Below are positions 44,760 to 55,189 of a stretch of 64,000 bases of DNA, piece by piece. Source of the DNA: Antilocapra americana (lineage: Eukaryota > Chordata > Mammalia > Artiodactyla > Antilocapridae). The stretch covers positions 2,030,947 to 2,094,946 of the forward strand of contig ML660211.1 in assembly GCA_007570785.1 (NCBI GenBank). Reading direction: 5' to 3'. Under the pieces are notes generated by a model. It did not search any database and was not told the DNA's origin. It saw only the letters and a list, made by a program, of their open reading frames with translations. Each line of letters begins with the position of its first letter. The stretch's first letter is position 1. A program made the translations under genes and the position numbers.

Positions 44760-46930
44760 AGCTTCATTTGAAATTATTGATCTAAAAGTCCTCAGCAAAC
44801 ACACACACACATCGACACACATAAAAATTCAATACAGGAAATTCTTGTCAGAACGAGTAAGATGCTTAACAAACTTCATAGTGATCAAAGCTTTGATGTC
44901 ATTGTTTACTCTTTGAACAGCTATACTTTTCTCAGAGAGAAAGAGGAAAGAAGAAGGAGAACTAAAAGAAAAAGACTGTCTTTCCTCAAAACCAGTAGGT
45001 ATTGCATATTTTTTTCCTAATTTATGAGGAGTGTAGTGGTAAAAGAATTCATAATTTCCTTTAAGGACTGACGTTTGTTGTTAGAAATGCCTCGCAGTTA
45101 GTGGATATAAATATGTGAATCAGATTAATTACATGATAAATTTAATTATTTTTCCAATATAGCTTCAAGATGAAATACAAAAACAAAAAATAGCGAGATT
45201 GATTATTTTTTATTTTATGCTTAAGAGAGTCATACATTATTGATGAGGATATATTTGCAAAAGCTACGTGATGTACCCCTGGTGAAGCTCTGTGAAACAT
45301 GATCTCTGCACATTGCTAAACTGTATAAAACTTCTAAATAAAACATTAGTATCTCTAATATGTTTGCCAAAATAATGAATCGTAATAGGCTGCTGTCAGT
45401 AAGCTAACAGCCAGTGACGTGTGTTCTTTTGCTTTCCTTTCACTTAAGAGCAAGTTGCTGGCGTCTTTGTCACCAAAACCAAACCACTGGGGGTGTTCTG
45501 ACCCCAGGGACGGTTCACGCCTCGCACGCCGATCTCAGAAGGGCTGCGGTGGGCAGTTGCCACTGGCTCAGTTCCAGTTTGCCAGAATCGTGAATAAAAC
45601 GTGTGTTCTCCCCTACTTCTCTTCTTCCTTCAGCCTTTTTCATAACCCCACTTCCTTTCTCTGACATGTCAGGATGAAGTTTGCAGAAGGATTCATCTCA
45701 AAGTTGGCAAATATAAAAAATATTCAAACATTGGGGGCTAGTTGCTACCTGTACCAGCTGAGCAATTTTTCGTTTGTGCAATGAGCATGTTCATACTTAG
45801 AGAATATATGAGCCCTTTCTGAAATGTGTTAAGGCATTTAAAAACAGTTTTTTAAATTGTAAAATAGTACACATTTGCTGCAGAATTTTAACTAAAATAA
45901 TGAATAATTTAAGAACAAAATAAAGCAAAAAGTTATTTTACTACCTAGAGATTACACTAACATTTTTTTTAAGGAAGAAACATATATATCATTTTGTATC
46001 CTGTTTTTTTTTCTACTTCATCTTGTACTTAATCACTTATCATAAAGCAATAGTGAAGTTTTATTTATTTTCTCTATTTTTAAACTGCAAAACCCCACAG
46101 AGTGTAATGCAAGTCTCTTGCAACTTTGCTCTTCTTCAGTCTTCAGTTCTGAGACTGAGAAAAAACTTATGCATTACTAAGGGAACTTAGAACTGTTTTC
46201 TTGACAATTTTCAGGACAGTGTGATTTCCCCATGCCTAAACTGATCATCTAGTTTGTTGAACTGAGATGGACTTCCTATTTTAAGTTCATGTCAGACAAA
46301 GAAGCATTTTTAAGTTTTACTTTCAATTTCCCAAGCATTTCACCAAGCAGTTGGGCAGGTGGTTTTGTCAATAGCAGCTTTATTAGAGAAAGGCTGTTCT
46401 GTGGAAATTTTATAAACCAATGAAAAAACTATCTTTTGTGAGCTATTAGCCAGACAAGGAAACTAGAAAACTCATTTTTAAAAAGGCCATATATAAGTCA
46501 TAGGGGTTGAAATAAGACATTGGAGGTATCTTAAGTCAATAGGGGCAGAGGAGTAAAATAGTTCCATACAATTTACATGGAATGGCTAGTAATTTCTTTG
46601 CCTCCACTATTATAAAAGAAGCAGAAGTGATAATGTGAGAAAGAAAAACTCTTTTGGTTATGCCTTGGTGGTAATAAACATAGAGGTCACTAAAGGGACA
46701 TTTGGCTCAGTGTCCCTTTGGGTCAGTGCTATGCAGTTGTCTGGGAGCCCACTTCATACTTTTCAGAGAGCATTACCTTGTAGCTTATATTTGAACTTGG
46801 CACCCTCGGGAAGATGCCTGATGTGGCCTGGGAATCAGTGTTGCAGCTGTTAATTTTGACAACTTGCTTTAGTCGTAAGGAGGCTGCTGCCAGATTGGGA
46901 GGCAGAGCGCCATGTGATTAAAAGTAATAT
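44760..46930. other. AT-rich DNA, no gene recognised
   Basis: A short CA tract lies at 44802-44820. 45520-45620 has an AATAAAACGTG motif in a locally GC-rich patch, which could be an old LTR end but is too short to assign. The remainder is featureless. Confidence 0.35.
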
Positions 46931-46937
46931 CAGAACA

Positions 46938-47245
46938 CAGTTCAGTTCAGTCTAGTTGCTCAGTAGTGTCTGCCTCTTTGCAACCCCATGGACTGCAGTA
47001 GGCCAGGCCTCCCTGCCCATCACCAACTCCTGGGGCCTATTCAAACTCATGTCCATTGAGTTGGTGATTCCATCCAACCATCTCATCCTCTGTGATCCCC
47101 TTCTCCTCTTGCCTTCAATCTTGCTCAGGATCAGAGTCTCTTCTAATGAGTCAGTTCTTCACATCAAGTGGCCAAAGCTTCAGCATGCATCATTCCAATG
47201 AATATTCAGGACTGATTTCCTTTAAGATTGACTTGTTTGATCTCC
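46938..47245 (-). mobile_element. BovB 3' end, antisense (outer copy)
   Basis: 'ttcagttcagtctagttgct', 'ccatggactgcagtaggcca', 'agtctcttctaatgagtcag' and 'aatattcaggactgatttcc' are the BovB tail in reverse. It breaks off at CTCC (47242-47245), where a second, partly overlapping BovB segment begins. Confidence 0.9.
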
Positions 47246-47855
47246 AGAGCTTGCTCAAATGCATGTCCATTGAGTCAGTGATGCCATATAACTATCTCAT
47301 CCTCTGTCATCCCCTTGTCCTCCTGCCATATTTATTTAGAATTTATGTGCCAGACATATTTCCCAGCATCAGGGTCTTTTCAGATGAGTCTGCTCTTCTC
47401 ATCAGGTGGCCAAAGTACTGGAGTTTCAGCTTCAACATCAGTCCTTCCAATGAACACTCAGGACTGATCTCCTTTAGGATGGACTGGTTGGATCTCCTTG
47501 CAGTCCAAGGGACTCTCAAGAGTCTTCTTCAACACATAAATTCTTCAGCACTCAGCTTTCTTTATAGTCCAACTCTCACATCCATACGTGACTACTGGAA
47601 AAATCATAGCCTTGACTAAATGGACCTTTGTTGACAAAGTAATGTTTCTGCTTTTTAATACGCTGTCTAGGTTGGTCATATCTTTCCTTCCAAGGAGCAA
47701 GCATCTTTTAATTTCATGGCTGCAGCCACCATCTGCAGTGATTTTGGAGCCCCCCAAAATAAAGTCAGCCACTATTTCCACTGTTTCCCCATCTATTTGC
47801 TATGAAGTGATGGGGCTGGATGCCATGATCTTAGTTTTCTGAATGTTGAGCAGCT
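47246..47855 (-). mobile_element. BovB 3' half, antisense (second copy, lacking the 3' terminus)
   Basis: Starts internally at 'agcttgctcaaatgcatgtc', so roughly 100 terminal bases are missing, then repeats the region already seen in 47040-47245 and continues into the RT C-terminal region, ending at 'ctgaatgttgag'. About 47327-47354 carries a roughly 25-nt AT-rich insertion not in other copies. The joint to the outer copy is at a shared CTCC. Confidence 0.85.
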
Positions 47856-48512
47856 GGCTGCACAGTGCTGGAGTGGCAAGCGGCTGAGAGGAGATACCCC
47901 ACGTCCAAGGAAAGAGAAACCCCAGTAAGATGGTAAGCGCTAAGAGAGGGCTTCAGAGGACAGATAGACTGAAACCACAATCACAGAAGACTAACCAATC
48001 TGATCACATGGACCACAGCCTTGTCTAACTCAATGAAACTAAGCCATGCTGTATGGGGCCACCCAAGATGGACAGGTCATGGTGGAGAGTTCTGACAAAA
48101 TGTGGTCCACTGGAGAAAGGAAAGGCAAACCACTTCAGTATTCTTGCCTTGAGAACCCCATGAATAGTATGAAAAGGCAAAAAGATAGGACACAAAAAGA
48201 TGAACTCCCCAGGTCGGTAGGCACCCAATATGCTACTGGAGATCAGTGGAAAAATAACTCCAGAAAGAATGAAGAAACAGAGCCAAAGCAAAAACACCCA
48301 GTTGTGGATATGACTGGTGATAGAAGCAAGGTCCGATGCTGTAAAGAGCAGTATTGCATAGGAACCTGGAATATTAGGTCCATGAATCAAGGCAAATTGG
48401 AAGTGGTCAAACAGGAGATGGCAAGAGTGAACATCAACCTTTTAGGAATCAGTGAACTAAAATGGAATGGAATGGGTGAATTAATTCAGATGACCATTAT
48501 ATCTATTATCAA
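47856..48512 (+). mobile_element. BovB 5' UTR and endonuclease start, sense (inverted relative to 46938-47855)
   Basis: The plus strand carries the 5' end of BovB: 'gagaggagataccccacgtc', 'gaccacagccttgtctaact', 'ccacttcagtattcttgcct', then the start of the APE-type endonuclease, readable as CIGTWNIRSMNQGKLEVVKQ and INLLGISELKWNGMGE (about residues 104-147 of the 48046-48570 frame). After 48512 the frame runs into unrelated sequence. The 5' end directly abuts the antisense 3' half, making a head-to-head structure. Confidence 0.85.
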
Positions 48513-48719
48513 CAGTATAAGCAACCTCCTTATTTTTTGTTGCTCTATTAAATCTAGATGTTTTAAGTAGAAAAATATGAACCTTGAATGTTCATAGAGT
48601 GTATTCTAGCAGAGAAGAAAGACAATAAGTATAACAGTAAATAAATAACAAAAATTCCAGAATGTGATAAAGTACAATACAGAAAAATTTAAACATGAAC
48701 ATAAACAACAGGAGTCATT

Positions 48720-49857
48720 AGGTGGTCAGGGAAGATCTGACAAAGGAGGTTTCAATGTTTTGTTCAAAACGTTTAGCCTTTTTCGTGTGCATTTCTATGA
48801 GTTTTGACAAATTTATGCAGTTGTGTGACCCCCATAACCAGAATACAGAGAGGTCCCATAATTTGCCCCAGTTTTCTGCTGTCCCCTTATAGCCAGTACT
48901 TCCCTCTACCACTACTCCCTATCAGTCCCCAGTCAGTTATTTGTTCCTTTAATTTTGTCTTTTACAGCATGATATAGAAATAGAATCATATGCATGATTC
49001 ATACAGTATGTAGCCTTTAGAGCCTGGCTTCTTTCGTTGGAGCACTGCATTTGAAATTCATCTGTTGCTCGGTACTGATTTGTCCTGCTGTGTTGTGTTC
49101 TGTTGTGTGGAGGTACCATAGTCTGTTGAAAAACATTTTAGCTGTTTCCAGGTTTGGTGATTATAAATAAAGCCACTCTAAAAATTCATGTACAGGCTAT
49201 TGTGTGGACAGTGTTAATTTCACCTGGAAAATAAACATCTAAGAAATAGGAATCTTGGGTCACATGATAAGTATATGTCTAACTTTATAAGGAAATGCTA
49301 ACTCATTTTCTGAAATGATTACTCTCTTGCATTCTCATCAGCAATGGGTGCATATTCCAGTTTCTTCACATCTTTGCCAGGACTTGATACCGTTATTCTA
49401 TTTTTATTTTAGTATTTTTATAGGTGTGTAGTGATGTGGTTTTCATTTGCTTTTCCCTGATAACTAATAATGCAACTTTTCATGGGCTTATTTGCCATTT
49501 GTATATCTTCCTTGTAACTTTGATGAAGTCCAATTTATCAATTTCCTTTTATGAATTGTCATTATAGTGTCATATCTAAAAAATAATTCCCTAATAAGAT
49601 CACGAATATTTTTTCCTATGTTTGCTTTTATAAGTTTTAGTTTTTGGTTTTGCATCTAGGTCTACAATTCATTATCAGTTAATTTTTGCATAAGCCACAG
49701 ATATGGATAGAAATTTATTTGTGTATAGATATCCAATTTGTTATAGTACAATCTGTTGAAAAGATCATATCTTTCCATTAAGTTGCCTTTGCACCTTCAT
49801 TAAAAATCTATTGCTCCAGTAATCTATGTTTTTATCTTTTCAGCAAAACCACACCGT
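48720..49857 (-). repeat. Old L1 (L1M type) 3' UTR and ORF2 end, antisense, left part
   Basis: 'tctatgagttttgacaaatt', 'gcatgattcatacagtatgt', 'atgtctaactttataaggaa' and 'tcacatctttgccaggactt' are in the order of an old L1 in reverse. It stops at 'ccacaccgtctt' and resumes about 3.8 kb later at 53646, having been opened by later insertions. Confidence 0.8.
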
Positions 49858-50532
49858 CTTTTTTTTTTTTTTATTGTGTTGATTTTGCTATACAATGACA
49901 TGAAACCACCATGGGTTTACACATGCTCTCCCTCCAGAATCCCCCTCCCTCCTCCCTCCTGATTCCCTCCCCCTGGGACATCTTGGTGCACCAGCCCGGA
50001 GCATCAACCCTGGGCTGGCGATTGATTTCACATATGATAATTAACATGTTTCAATGCCATTCTCCCATATCATCCCACCCTTGCCCTCTTCCACAGAGTC
50101 CACGAGTCTGTTCTATACATCTGCGTTTCTTTTGCTGTCTCGCATGCAGGGTTCTTGTTACCATCTTTCTAAATTACATATATATGCGTTAGTATACTGT
50201 ATTGTTGCTTTTCCTTCTGGCTTACTTCACTCTGGATAATAGGCTCCAGTTCCGTCCACCTGAGTAGAACTGATTCAAATGAATTTTTTTTTAATGCTGA
50301 GTAATATTCCATTGTGTATATGTACCACAGCTTTCTTATCCATTCTTCAGTTGATGGGCATCTAGGTTGCTTCCATGTCCTGGCTATTGTAAACAATGCG
50401 GCGATGAACATTGGGGTACACATGTCTCTTTCAATTCTGGTTTCCTCGGTGTGTATGCCCAGCAGTGGGATTGCTGGGTCATATGGCAGTTCAATTTGCA
50501 GTTTTTTAAGGAATCTCCACACTGTTTTCCAT
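49858..50532 (-). mobile_element. Ruminant L1 (L1_BT-like) insertion 1, antisense
   Basis: A T run of 14, then the ruminant L1 3' UTR in reverse ('gctatacaatgacatgaaac', 'catatgataattaacatgtt') and the end of ORF2 to 'aatctccacactgttttcca'. CACACCGT at 49850-49857 and 50614-50621 is the likely target duplication. Between the 5' truncation point and the right duplication lie 78 extra bases that are an inverted copy of the right flank (separate entry). ORF2 C-terminal words such as ARTWKQPRCPSTEEWIRKLW are readable. Confidence 0.9.
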
Positions 50533-50610
50533 ATAACCACCACAATATTGTAATGAAATTATCCTCCTATTCAAATAAATTAATTAAAAATAAAGAAAGC
50601 AATGGGATGA
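50533..50610. repeat. Inverted repeat, left arm (78 bp)
   Basis: The reverse complement of this arm equals 50652-50670 joined to 50969-51027, with one mismatch (A/G at 51006). The right arm was later split by L1 insertion 2. The spacer in the ancestral state is 41 bp (50611-50651). Confidence 0.9.
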
Positions 50611-50620
50611 TGACACACCG

Positions 50621-51035
50621 TTTTTTTGTTTGTTTGTTTGTTTGTTTCTGGGTTCATCCCATTGCTTTCTTTCTTTCTTTCTTTCTTTTTGTATTAGTTT
50701 TGCCATACAATGACATGATATCACCATGGGTTTGCATATGCTCCCCCTCCAGAAACCCCCTCCCTCCTCCCTCCCTCCTCCCTCCCCCCGGGAAATCTCG
50801 ATGCACCAGCCCCGAGCATCAATCCTGGGCTGGCGATTGATTAGACATATGATAATTAACATGTTTCATTGCCATTCTCCCATATCATTCCACCCTTACC
50901 CTCATCCACAGAGTCCACGAGTCTATTCTATACATCTGCATTCCTTTTGCTGTCTCAGTGCTTTCTTTATTTTTAATTAATTTATTTGAATAGGAGGATA
51001 ATTTCGTTACAATATTGTGGTGGTTATTACCATAC
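50621..51035 (-). repeat. Artiodactyl L1 (older subfamily) 3' tail, left of the BovB insertion
   Basis: Excluding L1 insertion 2, the segment is a T-rich tail with (GTTT)n and (CTTT)n, then 'aataggaggataatttcgtt' and 'acaatattgtggtggttatt', the 3' end of an older artiodactyl L1 in reverse. It continues across the BovB at 51813. Confidence 0.75.
50671..50958 (-). mobile_element. Ruminant L1 (L1_BT-like) insertion 2, antisense
   Basis: A (CTTT)n/T-rich start, then 'ttagttttgccatacaatga', 'gggctggcgattgattagac' and an end at 'ccttttgctgtctc'. A 10-bp target duplication, TGCTTTCTTT, lies at 50661-50670 and 50959-50968. About 290 bp, 3' UTR only. Confidence 0.85.
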
Positions 51036-51812
51036 GCTTACCATACACTTACTTCTTGGAAGGAAAGTTATGACCAACCTAGACAGCATATTAAAAAGCA
51101 GGACATTACTTTGCCAATGAAGGTCCGTCTAGTCAAGGCTATGGTTTTTCCGGTAGTCATGTATGGATGTGAGAGTTGGACTATAAAGAAAGCTGAGGAC
51201 CGAAGAATTGATGCTTTTTAACTGTGGTGTTGGAGAACACTCTTGAGGGTCCCTTGGACAGCAAAGAGATCCAACCAGTCCATCCTAAAGGAAATCAGTC
51301 CTTAATATTCATTGGAAGGACTCATGTTGAAGCTGAAACCCCAGTACTTTGGCCACCTGATGTGAAGAACTCATTTTTTTTTTCTTTACATTATCATATT
51401 GGTTTTGCCATACATTGACATGAATCTGCCATGGGTATACATGTGCTCCCCTTCCAAAACCTCTCTCCCACCTCCCTCCTGATTCCATCCCTCTGGGTCA
51501 TCCTGGTGCACCAGCCCTGAGCACCCTGTATCAAGCATCAAACCTGGGTGGTCATTGATTTCACATATGATAATTTACCTGTTTCAGTACCGAGAACTGA
51601 CTCGTTTGAAAAGACCCTGATGCTGGGCAAGACTGAAGGCAGGAGGAGAAGGGGACCACAGAGGATGAGATGGTTGGATGGCGTCACCGACTCAATGGAC
51701 ACAAGTTTGGGTAAACTCCAGTAGTTGGTGATGGACAGGGAGGCCTGGTGTGCTGCAGTCCATGGTGTCGCAAAGAGTAGGACACCACTGAGTGAGTGAA
51801 CTGAACCGACTG
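51036..51812 (+). mobile_element. BovB LINE 3' end, sense, inside an L1 and itself interrupted
   Basis: 'ttggaaggaaagttatgacc', 'tcatgtatggatgtgagagt', later 'aagactgaaggcaggaggag' and 'ctgcagtccatggtgtcgca' give the BovB tail. ATTACCATAC at 51026-51035 and 51813-51822 is a 10-bp target duplication in the surrounding L1. 51372-51592 is an L1 insertion within it. Confidence 0.9.
51372..51592 (-). mobile_element. L1 3' end inserted in BovB, antisense
   Basis: A T run, 'ttggttttgccatacattga', 'ccatgggtatacatgtgctc' and 'atttcacatatgataattta', reverse L1 3' UTR. BovB sequence 'gaagaactca' before it and 'gagaactgactc' after it show the duplicated target. Confidence 0.85.
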
Positions 51813-53648
51813 ATTACCATACATCAAGATGAATCACCCATGGGTGCACGTGTCTCCCCATCCTGAACCCCACTTCCCACTTTCCTCCCCACCCCATGCC
51901 TCTGGCTTGTCCTAGAGCACCAGCTTTGAGTGCCCTGCTTCATATATCAAATTTGTACTGGTCATCTGTTTTACATATGGTAATATTCATGTTTCAATGC
52001 TGTTGTCTCGAATCATCGCACCCTCGCCTTCTCCCACAGAGTCCAAAAGTCTCTTCTTTACGTCTGTGTCTCTTTTGCTGCCTTGCATATAGGGTTGTTG
52101 TTACTGTCTTTCTAAATCCCATATATATGTATTCATATACTGTATTGGTGTTTTTCTTTCTGGCTTACTTCACTCTGTATAATAGTCTCCAGTTTCATCC
52201 ACCTCATTAGAACTGACTCAAATGTGTTCTCTTGTATAGCTGAGTAATATTCCATTGTGTATATATACCACAGCTTTCTTATCTATTTGTCTGCTGATGG
52301 ACATATAGGTTGCTTCCATGTCCTAGTTATTTTAAACAGTGCTGCAATGAACATTGGGATAATGTGTCTCAATTCTGGTTTCCTCAGTGTGTATGTCCAG
52401 CCGTGAGATTGATGGATCATATGACAGTTCTATTTCCAGTTTTTTAAGGAATCTCCACACTGCGCTCCATAGTGGTTGTGCCAGTTTGCATTCCTGCTAG
52501 CAGTCCCCTTTTCTCTACACCCTCTCCAGCTTTTATTGTTTGTAGGCTTTTTAATGGCGGCCATTCTAACCAGTGTGAGATGATACCTTGTTGTGGTTTT
52601 GATTTGCATTTCTCTAATAATGAGTGATGTTGAGTGATGTTCATGTGTTTATTAGCCATCTGTATGTTTTCTTTGGAGCAATGTCTGTTTAGTTCTTTGG
52701 TCCACTTTTTGATTGCCTTGTTTGTTTTTCTGGTATAGAGCTTCAGGAGTTGCTTGTATATTTTGGAGATTACTTCTTTGTCAGTTGTTTTGTTTGCTAT
52801 TATTTTCTCCCATTCTGAAGTCTGTCTTTTCACCTTGCTTATAGTTTCTTTTGTTGTGCAAAAGCTTTTAAGTTTAATAAGGTCCCATTGTTTATTTTTG
52901 TTTTTATTTCCATTATTCTGGAGGTATAATCTTCTATGATGTTTCTGTGATTATGTCAGAGAGTGTTCTGCCTGTTTTACTCCAAGAGTTTTATAGTTTC
53001 TGGTCTTACATTTAGCTATTTAATCCATTTTGAGTTTATTTTTGTGTATGGTGTTACATAGTGTTCTAGTTTCATTCTTTTACATGTGGTTGACCAGTTT
53101 CCCAGCAACACTTGTTAAAGAGATTGTCTTTTCTCCATTGTATATTCTTGCTTCCTTTGTCAAAGATAAGGTGTCCATAGATGCGTGGATTTATCTCTGG
53201 GCTTTCTGTTTTGTTCCATTGATCTATATTTCTGTCTTTGTGCCAGTACCATACTGTCTTGATTAATGTATCTTTGTAGTGTAGTCTGAAATCAGGCAGG
53301 TTGATTCCTTCAGTTCCATTTTTCTTTCTCAGAATTGCTTTGGCTATTTGAGGTTTTTTTGTGTTTCCATACAAATTGTGAAATTGTTTGTTCTAGTTCT
53401 GTGAAAAATGCCATTGATAGCTTGATAGAGATTGCATTAAATATATAGATTGCTTTGTGTAGCATAATCATTTTCACTATATTGATTCTTCCAATCCACG
53501 AATATGGTATATTTCTTCATCTATTTGTGTCATCTTTGATTTCTTTCATCAGTGTTTTATAGTCTTCTATATATAGGTCTTTTGTTTCTTTAGGTAAATT
53601 TATTCTTAGGTATTTTATTCTTTTTATTGCAATGGTGAATGGGATTGT
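51813..53648 (-). mobile_element. Artiodactyl L1, 3' UTR and ORF2 C-terminal half, antisense
   Basis: Continuation of the L1 whose tail lies at 50621-51035. On the minus strand broken ORF2 pieces are readable: IPFTIAIKRIKYLRINLPKE (53517-53705), [20 protein letters not shown] and [19 protein letters not shown] (53072-53374), and [20 protein letters not shown] (52444-52833). The frames are separated by stops and shifts. It is 5'-truncated at about 53645, where the old L1M resumes. Confidence 0.9.
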
Positions 53649-53930
53649 CTTGATTATTGTAGTTTTAGTAGTAAATCTTAACATCTGGTAGTGTAGGTAC
53701 TCCATTTATCTTCTTTTCAAAAAGTGTTTAGAGTATTCTAAAGCTTTTACACATAGATTGTAGAATCAGATTGTTGCTTTCTATTAAAAAATCCTGCTGG
53801 GATTTTCTTTGGGATTACACTGGGTGTTTAGAGAGATATGATTTTTAATCTTAAAAGGATAGAATTTTCCAGATCATGAACACAGTACTTCTCTCCATTT
53901 ATTTAGATCTTTGACTCTAAGAATGGGTGA
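53646..53930 (-). repeat. Old L1 (L1M type), right part after the insertion stack
   Basis: 'gtcttgattattgtagtttt' continues directly from 'ccacaccgtctt' at 49849-49860, and 'atcctgctgggattttcttt' with 'ctccatttatttagatcttt' follow in the expected order of an old antisense L1 ORF2. Confidence 0.75.
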
Positions 53931-53934
53931 GGAA

Positions 53935-54480
53935 GAATATTTGCTTTAGACCGTGTCTTTCCCTAACTTGAGTACTACTGTGATATGCTAAAGAGCAGAC
54001 ATTCTGGGCCATTTTTTGGGGGGAGGCATTTTATGTCATATCCAGTGCCCAAACACATAGTTTTTTTGCATTCTTTTAAACATTTTTGGATATTAGAATC
54101 ATAAAATATCATGAAATAAGTTAACATTAAATCATCTATACCATATTTGACAATCTGAAAAATGTCCACCTCACCCAACATCCCAGGTAATCTTGAGCTG
54201 ACAGTGTTGCTAATAGCAGTCCTGGGCTTGTGAATTGTTTACTTTCCAAATAAAGTTGATGTTCAACTTCATTCATAGTAAGATAAATGCCACTTAAGAC
54301 TATCTTGAGGTTAACTTTCTCACCTATCAGGCTGGCAAAGATCCAAAAGTTGGAGAACAATGTACAAATATTCCTTCAGCTGTTCTCCTCTCTGTAGTGT
54401 GAGGATTCAGTGGGTGAGCAGTTGTGCCTTCCTCTTCTGGAATCCTGGAAATACTTCCTCAAGGGGTTCTTAGCTCACTT
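53935..54480. other. No gene or repeat recognised
   Basis: Unassigned AT-rich DNA between the old L1 and the minisatellite. Confidence 0.35.
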
Positions 54481-54481
54481 C

Positions 54482-54546
54482 CACGGTGTGCATGGTGTGC
54501 AAGGTGTGCATGGTGTGCAAGGTGTGCATGGTGTGTGTGGTGTATG
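54482..54546. repeat. Minisatellite, 18-bp unit of two 9-mers
   Basis: Alternating GGTGTGCAT and GGTGTGCAA 9-mers repeated about seven times, decaying at the right into 'ggtgtgtgtggtgtatg'. Because 9 is a multiple of 3, it encodes an accidental HGVHGVQGV repeat. Confidence 0.95.
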
Positions 54547-54832
54547 TGAGCCTCTCACCAGAATCCATCCACTTCTAGGGCCAAGATATGTTGCTTGTAT
54601 ATAAAGTGTGGCTGTCACCAGACTTTGGTTATAAAGCCAAGTTTTTCACATGTGTGCACAAGGCCTCTTGAACTGTAGGCTGAAGCCAGGGGTGGGAAGA
54701 GAAAGGAGGTAGGCTGTGGCCAAGATCCTTCTATTTATATTCGTGGCCTAGGTCTTGCCAGTGTTACAGAAAAAATAAGTTGATCACATGCTTAATTCTA
54801 GCCCAGAATGAGTTACCATTTCTGATGTAGCT

Positions 54833-55179
54833 TTGCTGTTGTTGTTCAGTCTCTAAGTCGTGTCCGTCTCTTTGTGACCCCATGAACTGCAGCATGCAAG
54901 GCTTCCCTATGCATCACCAACTCCTGGAACTTGCTCAAACTCATGTCCACTGAGTCAGTGATGCCATCCAACCATCACATCCTGTCTCCCTATTCTCCTC
55001 TTGCCCTCAATCTTTCCCAGCATGAGGGTCTTTTCCAATGAGTTAGTTCTTTCCATCAGGTGGCCAAAGTATTGGGGTGTCAGCTTCAGCATCAGTCCTT
55101 CCAGTGAACATTCAGGGTTGATTTCCTTTAGAATTGGCTGGTTTAATATCCTTGCTGTCCAAGGGACTTTCAAGGTGTA
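54833..55179 (-). mobile_element. BovB LINE 3' end, antisense
   Basis: 'ttgttcagtctctaagtcgt', 'gtgaccccatgaactgcagc', 'cttttccaatgagttagttc' and 'tgctgtccaagggactttca' are the reverse BovB tail, about 345 bp. Confidence 0.85.
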
Positions 55180-55189
55180 CTTTTGATGC

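Noticed and set aside
45520..45660. LTR-like patch with AATAAAACGTG
   Set aside because: Too short, no TG...CA ends or direct repeats found.
48046..48570. 174-codon open frame as a host gene
   Set aside because: It is the start of the BovB ORF (endonuclease GTWNIRSM motif) and runs into unrelated DNA after about 48512.
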